A program made the position numbers and the translations under genes. 64,000 nucleotides of DNA, taken from Kwoniella botswanensis (lineage: Eukaryota > Basidiomycota > Tremellomycetes > Tremellales > Cryptococcaceae). Location of the stretch: contig NC_088599.1 of NCBI RefSeq assembly GCF_036426115.1, positions 14,902,001 through 14,966,000 on the forward strand, written 5' to 3'. Under the pieces are notes generated by a model. That model made no database searches. It was not told the DNA's origin and saw only the letters and a program-made list of their open reading frames with translations. How positions within the stretch are numbered: position 1 is the stretch's first letter; each line of letters starts with the position of its first letter. Positions 35,105 through 47,448 of the stretch are shown here, one piece after another.

Positions 35105-36313
35105 ATGACACTACACGGCGAGGGTATCGGAGGTGTAGTCTTCCTCATCCTCTACACCATCAACTTCACCATCCTCCTCTATGGATTCACCACCAAGTTG
35201 ATCACCTTCAAATCAGTTTACTCGTTCCTCCTATTCCATGTCTGTCTTCGTCTCGCTGCTCAGTCAGTCGCCATCGTCACAGGTACCAAGGATCGACTAG
35301 ATGCTGGTTTACTTATCGCCTTCTTCGTCCTCGGGGCAGAGGGTTACTTCTCACTCGTACTATGTGCATATCGTTTCCTCATTCACCATCACGAACATGT
35401 TTACCCGATCAGTGGAAGTTGGCTCGAAGGTAAGATAAACAGGAACAAGGATAGAGGCGGACAGGAAGACCCATGGTACATCAGGTTGAAGAGAGCTCTG
35501 ACAGCCAAGAACAAGGATGGGAAGAAGGATCCATGGGTTATGACCATCATTCATTGGACATTGATCGGGGTGAGTGAGACTTCTTGTGTATTTCGAAGGA
35601 TCTACCTTGCCATCCTCATTCGATACCGCCTGTCTTTATTCGTGAACCTTCCGCTGACCTACCCACAGGCGAACACAATCATCATTGTCGGTGGTACACG
35701 AGCTACCGGTGCTGGTTACAATGAACCAGGCTTCTGGGATCGTATTCATGATGGTGAAATCCTACGAGCGACCGGTCAAGCAATCTTCCTCGCTATAAAC
35801 ATCCTCCTCGCTGTCTTCCTCTTCCTCTCGGTCAATCAAGATCGGAATCCCAATGGCACCTTACCACGAGGTTGGAACCACTTCTTCAGGGTTGGCAGTG
35901 ATCACGGAGCTGTCGATACTGCCGATAGACCCCTGATCAGATCAATCAGTCCCGATCTTCTCGTTCTCATCATCGCTTGGCCACCTCTCATCGTTCGTGG
36001 TATCTTCGGTCTTCTCCAAGCTGTTGTCGCCCCCATCAACTATGCCAACCCTGAGGCATATACCTACACTACAGTTTTAGCATTCACCAAAGTTTTCATC
36101 GTGATGGAGAACCTCTTCTCCGTCTTGCCCGAATGGACCGCCTGCTGCCTCTTGTGTACCACCATGTTCTTCAAACCTAATCACCATGAGGCCAATCGTC
36201 AAACCAAGGATCTCGAGTCCACCAGCCCGAACGCGGGTCCGGTTGATCAAGGTGAAGTAGATGGCGATGAAACCCATACTGTGGAGCCAAAAGATACGAA
36301 TAGGAAATACTAA
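35105..36313 (+). CDS. Seven-transmembrane protein of unknown function
   Basis: Exons 35105..35569 and 35669..36313; 369 aa. I count seven hydrophobic spans: VVFLILYTINFTILLYG, FLLFHVCLRLAAQSVAIV, LLIAFFVLGAEGYFSLVLC, the MTIIHWTLIG/ANTIIIVGG span across the splice, AIFLAINILLAVFLFLSV, LLVLIIAWPPLIVRGIFG and VLAFTKVFIVMENLFSVL. The tail is hydrophilic and acidic. It recalls the large fungal group of DUF7702-like polytopic proteins, but I cannot be certain. The 99-nt intron has no stop and keeps frame, so an unspliced transcript would encode a 402-aa version with 33 extra residues in or near the fourth span. Chemosensing is only a guess. Confidence 0.72.
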   Translation: MTLHGEGIGGVVFLILYTINFTILLYGFTTKLITFKSVYSFLLFHVCLRLAAQSVAIVTGTKDRLDAGLLIAFFVLGAEGYFSLVLCAYRFLIHHHEHVYPISGSWLEGKINRNKDRGGQEDPWYIRLKRALTAKNKDGKKDPWVMTIIHWTLIGVSETSCVFRRIYLAILIRYRLSLFVNLPLTYPQANTIIIVGGTRATGAGYNEPGFWDRIHDGEILRATGQAIFLAINILLAVFLFLSVNQDRNPNGTLPRGWNHFFRVGSDHGAVDTADRPLIRSISPDLLVLIIAWPPLIVRGIFGLLQAVVAPINYANPEAYTYTTVLAFTKVFIVMENLFSVLPEWTACCLLCTTMFFKPNHHEANRQTKDLESTSPNAGPVDQGEVDGDETHTVEPKDTNRKY

Positions 36314-36957
36314 ATAATCGCATCTAAAAGTAATTTCCTCGTCAGTGAGCATATCTCAGCTTCATCACGTCATCATAATTTCATGAGCAGTGCTCTGTAC
36401 TTAGACACCCTATCGAAATTTCAACATTCCCTCAATGTGTAGCATCTTCTTATGATCCAAACTCCGTTTACCGACCTGTGTATCATCTCCAAAAGTCAGA
36501 TAATTCATCACGTCGATCAAGTTCCGAAACGGCAACGTCAACACCCGCCAAATAATCGCTACAGTAATGACCGTACTCTCGCCAGATAAACAGTTCTATC
36601 AAGCTTCGCGCGGCCTCCGCACCAGCCTTTATGCATGTGTATACTGATAGATCGGTTCAGGGAGCTGTATATCATGCGATTCACAAGTGCGATCTGATCA
36701 CCATGAACCTGGACTTGATCTGCATCTAATCCATGTCCGCTCTTGCTTCGTGCTTCGCATCATGTTCAGCTTCGTGGATTGTGTTGCCCTCCAACACTTT
36801 TACTCAAATACTCGGCATCAATGTGACTAGCTCAATGTTCAGACAGAACTATCGCTCTCCTTTATACACCAAACCGATTGTTGATACTGTCAACACAGTA
36901 TCATTGCATATAGACATCTATCTAATCTGCATTGACATTACAATCCGATGAATATAC
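36314..36957. other. Convergent intergenic region
   Basis: Lies between the 3' ends of the seven-helix gene and the sugar transporter gene. No gene seen. Confidence 0.45.
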
Positions 36958-38801
36958 CTAGACGCGACTATCAACCAAAGCTTGTTCATGTCTCTCTTCA
37001 GCCTTCTTTCCCTCCTCAGGGAAATGCTCGACATGTCCCTCGAGCAGATCAACACCTTGAGCCTTTTCTTTCCTGCGTTGCTCAGCGAGACTGACAGTGG
37101 AGAACACATTGGGTGAATCGATGAATACTTGGTCAATCTCCTCAACTGACAAGCCAGTGGTTTCTGGGTAGAAGAAATAGACGGAAGGGATGATGGACAC
37201 GGCTACAGATCCCCACACGAGGTAAAACTTCCACCCGAGGGAAGTGAAACCGATTGGAGTGGTCACTACAAACGTTGATCTTAGCATCAGGTCGAGCACA
37301 TACAGTATACCGTATAGAAGATACTCACGTGCAACAACGAAAGCGGATAACCAATGTACAGCTGTGGAGATACCGGACGCAGGGGCTCTGTACCTGGTAG
37401 TGATGACTTCCTGGGAGTAGAGGAAGTTGACGCCGAGGAATCCAATGGGGTAGAATGCCACGAAAATGAAGGCGAATACGATGGCGACGTAAGCGGGAAC
37501 GAGGTTATCATCGGTGACTTGAGATCCACAAATGGCTAAGCAGAACTGTAGCAGAGGTCAATATAAGGATTCCGCATACAAGTCGCAGTACTAAACTCAC
37601 CATACAGGTACTCATACCTGAAGCAGCAATCATCAATAACCTCCTTCGACCAGCTCTCTCAATCGTGAAGAAAGGGATAGAACAGCAGATCAGTTTGAAC
37701 GTAAGATCGGTAGCACCGAGAATCTTGGATAGATCATGGGAAAGACCGACGGTCGAGAATAGTTGTTCAGAGTAGTAAGTGATGAGAGCCGAACCGGACA
37801 TCTGGGAGAACATTTGAGTAGCGGAAGCCAAGATCAATCGGTAAAGCATCTTCTCTTTGCCATATTTGAAAAGACTTGAGAATGAAGCGGATTCAGCAGA
37901 AGCTTCGTTGACAGAAGTGATTGAAGCGAGAACGTATTCGGTGTGTTCACTTTGAGGATCGACATCGTCGACAATTGCGATGACTTCCCTGGCTTCTTCA
38001 TACCTCCCCTTCAAGGCGAGCCATCGAGGGGACTCGGGGAATGAGAATGTGAAGATTAGAACGACGATAGCCAAGATACCAGTGGTCATGCTGGAGATCA
38101 AGTCAGCACCACGAATCCTTATAATTGCTCTAGAAGGCAGGAGCGACCTACCAAGGTAAACGCCAGTTCCAAGACGAAGTGGTTTGAGCTTTTGAGAAAC
38201 CAAAAGTGAGCCACGAGGATAGGGCGATACCAGCAGCAATACAGATACCGTCGATGATAACATGATGACCTCTTTTGTGGACCTTGCTCGTCTCTGATTG
38301 CCATACAGGTACTGTCGAAGACATCATACCGAGACCGGCTCCGAGTACCACTGGGTAGACAAGCCATTAGCACAATCACTAGAAACGAAAAAAGGTAAAT
38401 CGAGCGAAGTTGTTGAACTCACTTCTGGATATGATCAACTGGGGCAAATAGTAAGCTGAGCACTGTAAGATCGTCCCAATGATCGCGACAATCGCACCCA
38501 ACACGACCGTCCTTCTTCGTCCAAGTTTGTTACCAAGGTACATAGTAGAAAGACAGCCGATCGCAGCTCCCAAGTTCAACGAGGAGATCGCAGTCCCCTG
38601 AATAAGCGAATTGTGACTCTTGACGGCTCCTTTAGTAGTAGTGGTGTCAATCTTTGGGAACAGGGTGTAGAAGGTTTTATAACCTGTTACTCCTCCTCCG
38701 AACGAAAGTGAGAAACCCATAGCTAAGAATACTGGCACTACGACACAGAAATTCATGAGCTCTTGGAGAGGCTCTCCCCTTTTTCCTAATAGTGTCTTCA
38801 T
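36958..38801 (-). CDS. MFS sugar transporter
   Basis: Exons 38801..38423, 38350..38152, 38090..37601, 37545..37329, 37265..36958; 530 aa. Sugar-porter signatures are all present: LGNKLGRRRTVVLG after the second helix, MVLGAGLGMMSSTVPVWQSE, WNWRLPW, FTFSFPESPRWLALKGRYEEA, ITYYSEQLFSTVG, GRRRLLM and YPETTGLSVEEIDQVF at the end. Twelve membrane helices are expected, with the usual cytoplasmic loop between helices 6 and 7. The substrate cannot be read from sequence; the S/T-free PESPRW and GLSVEE variants fit hexose or lactose-permease-like fungal porters. It sits next to CYB2, and a CGG-N10-CCG palindrome lies about 580 nt upstream. Confidence 0.92.
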
Positions 38802-39821
38802 GATTTTTGATTAGACGGTGATGTGTTGATGGAGGTTACAATGATGTAGTTGGACTTGTTCCACAATATAATCGATAAGTGTGAGATAATCAATAGTATG
38901 AGATGATCAATAAGTGCGAGAAGAAAACGATAGCAAAAGAGATGATGAATCGTTGTGATGGAGTAATCAAAACCCAAATCAAAATCGAATACCAGCACGT
39001 TTGGTTGGACTATTGTACTGCGGGATGGGGCTTTGGAAAAATCGCAAATTTAGACGAGAAAGAGAGAAAAAGAAAAAGGACCGCATGCTATTTCCCCAGT
39101 CTTTTGGGGCCTTTCTTGATTGTTGGCTATAGTCGATGTCATTTCTCCACTTTAATTTGGAGCCCTCTTTCATCATCGCTTAGCTGAACCAACCAGACTT
39201 CTCTGCGATGTGAAAACGATAACAAATCAAACCACAAACAGTTTTGTAAGTTAGCTGTACCGATAAACGCGGTCTGAAAATTACTTCAGGGTTTATGATC
39301 GAAAGGTCTATGTATCTATATTCAGCGAAAGCCAAGCCTCTGTTATGATTGCAGCTGCGAATTTCCCTGCCGCCGGTATCGGAGTGATCACTCCGGCAGA
39401 AGGTCAGGATCAAAACCTGGCCGCTACCCTGAACTAAAAGAAGCCGATATCAAAATTCGAAAAAATTGTGTAGTCACCGTTGAAAGATGTGCAAGCAACG
39501 TTGTCTTTCTTTCATACGGCCGATGTGCACGATAGCTCAAGATTGCAAATGATAACCATTGACCGGTCCGAATCGAAAGATAGCTCAGGACGATCAACAA
39601 TTTATGTAACTCGGCGCGCTTCGCAATCACCATAACATGCTGGAAATGCGTATCACCCATTCCGTCTGTGGTCCTCTTTGGACAGAGGACCTGCATATTT
39701 TTCTCGCAATTTGGTTGCTTGACCTGATTGTGATTGTGATTCCCACAAAATATGTTTCATCTCGGAGGACGGACTGACCACTTCGCCGATACAACATGAC
39801 GTATGCATATCCCCAGAATCA
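38802..39821. promoter_or_regulatory. Sugar transporter upstream region with a perfect palindrome
   Basis: A 1-kb region between the transporter start and the CYB2 3' end. It contains a perfect 16-nt palindrome at 39380-39395 of form CGG-N10-CCG, the arrangement bound by Zn2Cys6 regulators. No coding frame is convincing. Confidence 0.5.
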
Positions 39822-42177
39822 TCACTTCCAGATCTCCTGTAGACACTCTACCATGTCTGGTTTTATTTGGCTCAGCTCAGTCACACCCATCAGCTGCATA
39901 GCAGTGGCTATCTCCTTTTCCATGACTGCAAGGGTATACAGCGTCAGCGATGGAGGCATACGCATCCAAACAACTTACTTCTCACTGCTCGGATAACCCC
40001 CTTTTCACCATAAGCAGCTTGTGCGTATAGAAACGGTCGACCCAATCCTACTCCTTTCGCACCAAAAGCGAGAGCTTGCAGCACTTCATGACCTCGTCGG
40101 CATCCACCATCGATATATATCTCGAGATCTTTGATCAGTTGTGGATCCTGCGCATATATTGATCTCAAACTATCAAATCCTGTTCTAGCACTATAGAAAA
40201 GAAGATTGTAAGCGAATTATACTGTTAAGTCAACGCTGAATGACCTACCCGTCCAGCTGTCTGCCACCGTGATTCGATAGGATGCACCCAGCTAACCCAT
40301 GTTTCTTGGCAAGCCGGACATCCTGTTTGTGTCATATCAGTTCAACCGTTTTCCCTGCTCATGGTCTAGTACTCACCTCAATATGTGATACTCCCTTCAA
40401 ATATATTGGCAAACCCGGTGCATACTCCCTGATGAACTTGAGATCATCCCAATTCTGACTCGCATCATGCCACTGGTCAGAGTTGGCTATCGGTCCCATC
40501 CGCACTCCAGGTTGCGCATCACCCCTTGCCCCTTTCAGCTTCTCGGTACTTTGTCGATGATCACCCACATTGGAGTCAACCGTCAATATCAGAGCTCTGC
40601 ATACGGAGTTCAGCACCGTACATGAGGATCGAAATGTCCGCTTTCACTCACTGTACACCACCATCGACCACCTCTTTCAGCTGTTCTACGTTTTTCCTTC
40701 GGTCACGAGATAGATAAACCTGATATACCATGCCCATCTTCGTCCCGGTTTCTTGGTCCATCTTTGCCTTTTCCTGCAATATCTCATCAAGTGGGAAAGA
40801 TGCTGCTGCAGAAACACCTTGGACAATACCAGTTTTTGAAGCCTAAGTCAATAAAATCAGCCTAGTTCCACATATAATCAAAGATGACCAAAATCACCCA
40901 CCCCTCGTACAATATTGAGTTCTCCTTCAGGATGTCCCAATAAGGCATTGGAAGCTGGTGATATATATATTGGTAGAGCCGAAGGTACGCCGAAGATAGT
41001 GGTTTGAGGTCTGACAGTGGTAACATCTCGCATGACACGAGGTATCAAACGACATTTACGGAATGCCGAGCGATTCTCTGCTGTCGAATAACCATCTAAA
41101 CTGGATGCGCCGTAATAGTTGATCACTCTGGGACTGAGAAAGGATTCCGCTGCGTCCTGTACAACCGACAATAAGTAAGAGCCAATATGCATTCAGCTTC
41201 ACACCATCATTCCCATCACCAAAATTTGCGGTACCACCCACCTGCAGCTCATCTAGTCCAAGCATTGTCTCAACGGGAGGTAGAGCATTTCTTGCCTGTT
41301 CAACCCTTTGCTGCTCCGCTTCGTATGCCTTGAGCGACTACCGTACCATCAGCAATGGAGCTACTCATATATCCACTCACATTAGCGGCTGCTTTTGGGT
41401 CGACCAATCCCTTGAAAGATTCTGGTGGAAGATTATTCTCTAAGGTTTTGGGTGGATGTATAGGTTTAAAGATCTCACTATAGGGGTCAGCTGAATGTAC
41501 GATATTTTTCAACTCACGTTACATCTCTTCCGGCATTAGCGACGATAATCTGCGATCCACCAGGATGGTATTTGTGGAATTCGGTAACGCTACAGATTAC
41601 ATGTTAGCCGACAGGCCTCCTTGGAGTAAGAATGAAGGTATGCTGGTCAAGAGATATTTCATTTGACTCACTCAAACACCTTTCCCTCTACTACCACCCA
41701 AGCATCATGAGCCAAATCATGTCGAGCTACCTCCTCCATCGTTATATATCCTTTCTCTTTCCCATTGGCTTGGTCGGTCCTCCATCCTTCAACTCTCAGA
41801 TCTTCACGTACATCTATTTTGGACGATTCACCAGACTTCTTCGACCCTTTCGCACCTGATACGCCGCCATCTGGATCTATCCGCTGTTCCTCATTCACAT
41901 CTACCGAATCATCCAGATATATCCGTGATTTAGATCCAGCATACAAGCCCTATCAAGTGGGTTTTAGCAAATAGTCAGTAAGTGAGACAGCTCTACTCAC
42001 AGCAACGGTTATTATCCCTGCCAACGTGAGCACATAAGATCTGGTCTGATTCCCTCCCCACCTCGAGCTCGTAGTAAGCGAAGTGAAGTACCTGATTGTG
42101 GGTAATGAGTGATGGGCGTTACATTGAGATGCTTGGGCTAAGCAGCGCGAGGTATTCCTTAAACCGTTCTTCAGCAT
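39822..42177 (-). CDS. CYB2: L-lactate dehydrogenase (flavocytochrome b2)
   Basis: Twelve exons: 42177..42001, 41949..41672, 41589..41518, 41477..41381, 41337..41242, 41156..40902, 40842..40652, 40596..40377, 40322..40249, 40190..39979, 39925..39822 (eleven listed boundaries, phases all closing); 591 aa. The enzyme oxidises L-lactate to pyruvate in the mitochondrial intermembrane space and passes electrons to cytochrome c. A basic presequence and a hydrophobic sorting segment (YVLTLAGIITVA) come first. The cytochrome b5 domain has haem ligands His160 (HPGG) and His183 (IFKPIHPP), 23 residues apart. The FMN barrel has VINYYGASS, YQVYLSRDR, LILTVD, catalytic SNHGGRQLDG (His480, Arg483) and IYIDGGCRRG...GVGLGRPFL. 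ATG at 42177 was chosen because the upstream frame lacks another ATG. Confidence 0.93.
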
Positions 42178-42695
42178 TTTGGACACATGTGTTGTGTAGA
42201 GCTTTCCAAGATTGTCGAATGTGATAACATTTAAGCGATTTCCTATTGGATTTCATGTTGAAAATAATTGTTTATGGGGGTGTGATACGGTTCAAGATCT
42301 TTCCGACCGGACCGGATTGACCGTTGGAACTCAAGTGGATTTCATGACTCGTCTAGCTATACAGTCATTCTGTCGAACTCGATGTTCTAATTGTACATGT
42401 ATTTACCAATTGGATGGTGTCGAATGCTGCGAGAACCTCAAGAGTAACCACAAATATGCGCGTTCCACTAGGATGACGGCCGAGCGAGAACGATACAGTG
42501 CTATACAAGGATGATATGGGGGCACGTAAGTCATTCAGCTATGGAGGTTAGATGAACCCAAAACAGGTGACGTCAAATGAAAGCTTGTCATACCAAACTT
42601 TTTCTTGAGACAGCCTTTCCATCATCCTCTATTCGACATGCATCAAGGTCAAATCAAGATCTTAGCCTACAGCGTTTGGCCTGCCTTCAATCAAC
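42178..42695. promoter_or_regulatory. Divergent promoter, CYB2 and alpha/beta hydrolase
   Basis: A 518-nt gap between divergent starts. No motif was identified with confidence. Confidence 0.45.
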
Positions 42696-43610
42696 ATGTC
42701 TACCCGTGATTCGCTATCAACATCGTCACCTCCCGATCAAGCCCCATCACAGCCCTCGAAATATCCCAAATCGCTCAAACATGCCCCTCGAGCTATAACA
42801 CCTTCCCTCGGGGGCTGTCAGACCGACACGCTCCAGATCGAAGTAGATGATAGTCAAGGTGGTGGAAGTTTCGTCGCCTTCCTACATAGACCCGTATCAG
42901 ATCCCTCTTCCACAACCTCCTCCACTACTCGAAATCGTCACGTAGGAGCCATTCTCCTCAGTGGAGCAGGTGGTGGTGTGACCGGTCCGAGTGGTATCTA
43001 TCTGTCCATCGCTGATAAACTCGCTTCTCTCCCTGATGGTCAAGCTATCCCAACCTTACGTATGGACTATCGATATCCCGCTAGAAACAAGTACTGTGTA
43101 CCTGATGTCATATCTGCGATGGACTGGTTACAGTATAAATCGGGTTTAGGACTCAGTCATTTCGTATTGGGAGGATGGAGTTTTGGAGGCGCACCAGTGT
43201 TCACTGTTGGTGGAAAGGATAGAAGGGTGATCGGTGCTGTGACAATAGCTTCTCAGACGGCCGAAACAGAGGGCATCAGACAGCTTACTCCTTCTCCTGT
43301 GTTACTACTTCATGGTACAGGTGATAGGACATTATCTCACAGCTGTTCTGAAAGGCTATATCAGCAATATGGATCGACACACGGCGAAAGAACGATGCAT
43401 CTTTTCCCGGGGGACGATCATGCCCTGACTAGGAACTCGAGAAAGGCAGAAGAGATGATTTGTGAATTTATAGTCAGATGTGCGGGTGTAACAATGGGTG
43501 ATACGGTCAAACATAAGCTTGAGGAGGATCTAGGACCGGGCACGAAGAGAGATAAAGTGGAGATTATGGAGAAAGGTGGTGATCTGAATGGGTCCGAGCG
43601 GATAGAATAA
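42696..43610 (+). CDS. Alpha/beta hydrolase, KANL3/Tex30-like
   Basis: A single exon of 304 aa, unusual in this intron-dense region. The nucleophile elbow is GGWSFGG (GxSxG, Ser in the middle). A candidate acid lies in LLHGTGDRTLS and the catalytic His in FPGDDHAL, in the correct order. Strand beta-1 and the oxyanion loop are suggested by AILLSGAGGGVTGPSG, and TLRMDYRYPARNK is typical of the KANL3/Tex30 and dienelactone-hydrolase-like group. The first 35 residues and the last 45 (Lys/Glu-rich) look disordered. It has no signal peptide, so it is probably cytosolic. The substrate is unknown. Confidence 0.8.
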   Translation: MSTRDSLSTSSPPDQAPSQPSKYPKSLKHAPRAITPSLGGCQTDTLQIEVDDSQGGGSFVAFLHRPVSDPSSTTSSTTRNRHVGAILLSGAGGGVTGPSGIYLSIADKLASLPDGQAIPTLRMDYRYPARNKYCVPDVISAMDWLQYKSGLGLSHFVLGGWSFGGAPVFTVGGKDRRVIGAVTIASQTAETEGIRQLTPSPVLLLHGTGDRTLSHSCSERLYQQYGSTHGERTMHLFPGDDHALTRNSRKAEEMICEFIVRCAGVTMGDTVKHKLEEDLGPGTKRDKVEIMEKGGDLNGSERIE

Positions 43611-44242
43611 GCACGTAGGTCATTCCCTGATGGAACTGCTCCTGGTCTCCTCATTGACACAATGGTCTACCAATCTCTCATGTCCTTGAGTAGTTCGTGT
43701 CGCTTGCTTGACACTACTGCTCACTCCTTCACCTATCTTTGCTTCTCATTTCAGGTAAATGCAAAGAGAGGCACACGATTCTTATCGCTCCTCCACTTGT
43801 CAATGGACCTTCTTCCTGCCTGTTGGTAGTCGGCATTTGTCAAGAATTCTGAAATTCACTTTGTAGAAGGGTATCATAAGCGAAGCATGTGATTTTATTT
43901 CGTTGTATGTGTATCCGGCCGATTCTTGGTTCAATCTTATGTATATGCAAGCGATCACCGTCCTGCTCATAAGCTAAGCACCATACCGTAAAAGACGAAA
44001 GTGGAGGACGTTCAAATATTACTAATCTGGTGGAGTGATTCTGACCAGTGGTTGTCACATTGACGTCAGATCATGGTGGGTATTATGCAGACCTAATCGT
44101 ACATGAAAACTGTCGAAGAACCGTGAAGAACGAACTACTGAACGTCCGTTCATTGATCTATTCGTTGCAAGCTATAACAGCTGATAGATCGCCCACCGCA
44201 GTCTCAAGAACTTCACAACTTCACCTTCAGCACGCAAACACA
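43611..44242. other. Intergenic stretch
   Basis: It contains the hydrolase 3' UTR and the promoter of the next plus-strand gene. No gene seen. Confidence 0.45.
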
Positions 44243-45481
44243 ATGACATCCACTACTATGAAACAATGGAAATTGACTGGCAGAGGCAGTTATGACAAGT
44301 TGGTGATTGAGAAGGACCAACCGGTTCCTCAAGTAGGAGAGAATGATATTTTGGTCCGAGGTGAGTTCAATCCTTCAAGGACATACATGAGTGACGTCCT
44401 GATCACCTTTTGTCTATAGTCAAAGCTGTTTCTCTGAACTATCGAGATATCTCCATCGTACAGGTGAGTAACTCATTCGTATCTGTCCGATTCAGCTTCA
44501 GACTTACAATCTCGTCATTGGTGTATAGGGCTCATACCCCTTCCCTTTGAAAGACGTTGTCGTCCCCATCTCAGATGCCGCAGGCGTAGTCGAACAGGTT
44601 GGATCTAGAGTAACGAGATTCCAGAAAGGTGATAAGGTTTTACCTACTTTCCATCAGGCTCACCTACCTGGGAAACCATCTCTCGGAGGACCCACCGATG
44701 GAGTGGCAAGGGAATATCTGGTAGTGAGCGAATTGGATGCTGCTCCCATGCCCAAGAGCTATAATTTCGTACAAGGCTCCACACTCCCCTGTGCTGCTCT
44801 AACAGCTTGGGATTCGCTTTTCGGTTTAGAAGGAAGAGTATTGAAACCTGGTGATTGGGTCTTGACTCAGGGTACAGGTGGTGTATCTCTTTTCGCTTTG
44901 CAGGTGAGTATCGGATTATAGTTCAATCGTCTTATGAAGAATGAAGAATGAAAGAAGTCAAACTGACGTGTGTTCGATGTGATGTACAGTTTGCCAAAGC
45001 TGCGGGAGCCACTGTTGTTTCCACTACCTCTTCATCCGCCAAAGCCGAAAAGCTCAAAGCTCTCGGTGCAGACCACGTCATCAACTACAGAGAAGACAAA
45101 GAGTGGGGTAAGACCGCCAAGAGTCTGACACCCGACGGAGCAGGGTTCCAACATGTTATCGAAATTGGCGGACCGGGTACACTCCAACACTCCCTCGAGG
45201 CGATAGGTTTCCAAGGTGTCATTTCGGTGATTGGCTTCGTAGCTGGAGGAGGCGACAAGATGCCATCCATACTCGACTGTCTCTCATATCAATGTATCGC
45301 TCGAGGAATCTTTGTAGGAAGTAGAGAACAATGTGAAGATATGGTCAAGGCTATTGATAGTAATGGAATAGAACCTGTTGTGGACGATGAGGTATTTGGA
45401 TTTGAGGATCTACCTAAAGCCTATGAGTACATGGAAGCTCAAAAACATGTAGGTAAAGTCGTCGTCGATTTTGAACAATAG
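44243..45481 (+). CDS. Medium-chain dehydrogenase/reductase, quinone-oxidoreductase-like
   Basis: Exons 44243..44360, 44420..44463, 44529..44903, 44990..45481; 342 aa. It belongs to the MDR superfamily (GroES-like plus Rossmann domain): LVRVKAVSLNYRDISIVQG, then PISDAAGVVEQVGSRVTRFQ, then LPCAALTAWDSLF, with the NAD(P) fold at VLTQGTGGVSLFALQFAKA and GADHVINYRED. The structural zinc Cys cluster of true alcohol dehydrogenases is absent, so it is likely a zinc-independent NADPH quinone or enoyl reductase despite the common label zinc-type alcohol dehydrogenase in databases. The C-terminus (KAYEYMEAQKHVGKVVV) is family-typical. Its substrate cannot be inferred. It converges on the amidohydrolase gene, with only 104 nt between. 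Confidence 0.88.
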
Positions 45482-45585
45482 AAACAGCAAGAACACAAAA
45501 AAGCAACCAAAGAACTGTACATGTATATTTTATGGTATGTAAATCTCACATAGAATGTACATGCAAAATTATGATACATAGATAT

Positions 45586-47448
45586 CTATATCTTTTTTCT
45601 ATAAGTCCATCGTCCACCTAGTACAGTACCATGTATAGATATGCTTCTCAAACCATCCGCATCGCATTTCAATGGATCTTTGTCTATGATCACGAAATCG
45701 GCTCGATCGCCTGCTTGTATACTTGCACGGCCGTTCTAGGAAAAGAAATCAAATGAATTAGCTCATAATCGCATGATGATATCATCAGTGAATGCTGGTT
45801 TACTCACCGAAGTACTCGACACCCAAGCTGTGTGGATACCCACCGCCTGTTCCTCACTCAATGGTAATCCACCTTTCCTTTTTCTACTGATCGCTACAGC
45901 CATAGCTTCCCACGGATTCAACTCTGCTATCGGATTATCACTTCCGAATTTCATTCTAACACCAGCGTCCGCTAAACTCTTCAAAGCCCATGCTCGATGT
46001 TCCCTACCCGGCCAGTATTTTAGGCAAGTCTCCCTATCATCTACGAGATGAACAGGCTGAACCGAAGCGATGAGACCCAACTTGGTGAATATCGGTATTT
46101 CATCCAATACCAATAACTGAGCATGTTCTATCGTCGATCCTGCAAGCGGTGGGATAGGGTTCGAAGCCATCGTGTTGAGACAGTAAGTATTCGCTTGATC
46201 ACCTATAGCATGTATGGCAAGTCTAAATCCGTGTTCTGTAGCTTTCCTGGTCCATAATTTGATCTTTTCAGGTGAATCATTCATCATTCCATAATCGGTG
46301 GTATTAGGGTAGGGATCATGGCAGCATGCCGTCTGCGATCCCAATCCACCATCGGTGACCATCTTAAAGGGACCAATCTTGATCAATCTCAAGCCATCTT
46401 CATCTACGATATCACCAGTCTTGTATCCTTGTTTGACAGCATCATCAAAATGGTTTTCGTATATCCCCAAATTGACTCGGAGGGTGTTGAACCCGTTCTG
46501 AGCTCTTCGTCGCCAATCGCGAATGTTGAAGTCAATTTCTAGATCGACAATTTCAGTCACGCCCAAAGAGCTAAACATGAATGAAATCGTCAGCTCCGTG
46601 TCTCATACTCCACAGTTCAACTCACGCTGCATCCCTTGCCCAACTATCAATCCAACCATCCATAACCTCATCCTCGACTTTACCCAATTGATGCGTCAAG
46701 GGCCACGCAGAGTGTTCTTTTAGTATACCAGATCCTTCAGCTTTCTCTCCGTATTTTGTCAATCCAATTGAATTGCAGACGACCGAGTGATATCCATTAT
46801 AGAACAAGAATATCGGTCTTGTTGAACTGACTTTCTCATCTAGGTTGACACGGTTCATCTCATCATTATCTGGCCAATCGCCATTTCTCATATCTACACC
46901 TATCAAATCTTCCCGATCGTATTTTGGATCGCTGAGGGCTTCTCGCATTCGAGCGAATACACCTTCGGCCGACTTGACAGAGTCAAGATGGACCCGATGT
47001 TCAGATTGAGCGGCGAGCTTGGAGTGGACGTGCCAGTCGATCATACTCTACCGAAGTGACGTTGATCAGCATCGGATGGGCAGTATACACTTCACAGGAT
47101 AAGTATGAAGAATAGAGATGATGTACTCACTGGACCAAGCCATTGTCCATTCAAATCAATCCTCTCCACATTCTCAGGCAATTCCTTCTTCTCATCTGCG
47201 GCTGCTATCCATTTTACTTGACCATCCTGTACTAGAACACTGCTAAGTCCTTCCTTCTCAGATCCGACCAAATGAACATCGGTGTATAATGTCGCTGATG
47301 ATTTACTCGTGCGGGTACTAGTTATCATCGATACTTTCTCACTCTTCTCATTGACCAAGGTCGATTCAGATCCATTTGGTGACTGGTTGGACGAACCATC
47401 CTTTGAGGACGACGACGAGCCTACGATACCTCTAAAACAACTAAGCAT
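45586..47448 (-). CDS. Amidohydrolase family 3 (YtcJ-like)
   Basis: Exons 47448..47131, 47047..46626, 46570..45808, 45735..45586; 550 aa. The YtcJ/LAF3-type metal-dependent hydrolase signatures are DWHVHS (HxH metal ligands, His112 and His114), VTDGGLGSQTA, RLAIHAIGDQAN, STIEHAQLL, VQPVHLVDD and MKFGSDNPIAELNPW. The final exon gives the beta-sandwich end (AGDRADFVIIDKDPL). The N-terminal 45 residues are Ser-rich, a fungal extension before the ATLYTDVHLV composite domain start. Members act on amide or formamide-like bonds; the substrate is unknown. No signal peptide is evident. Confidence 0.9.
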
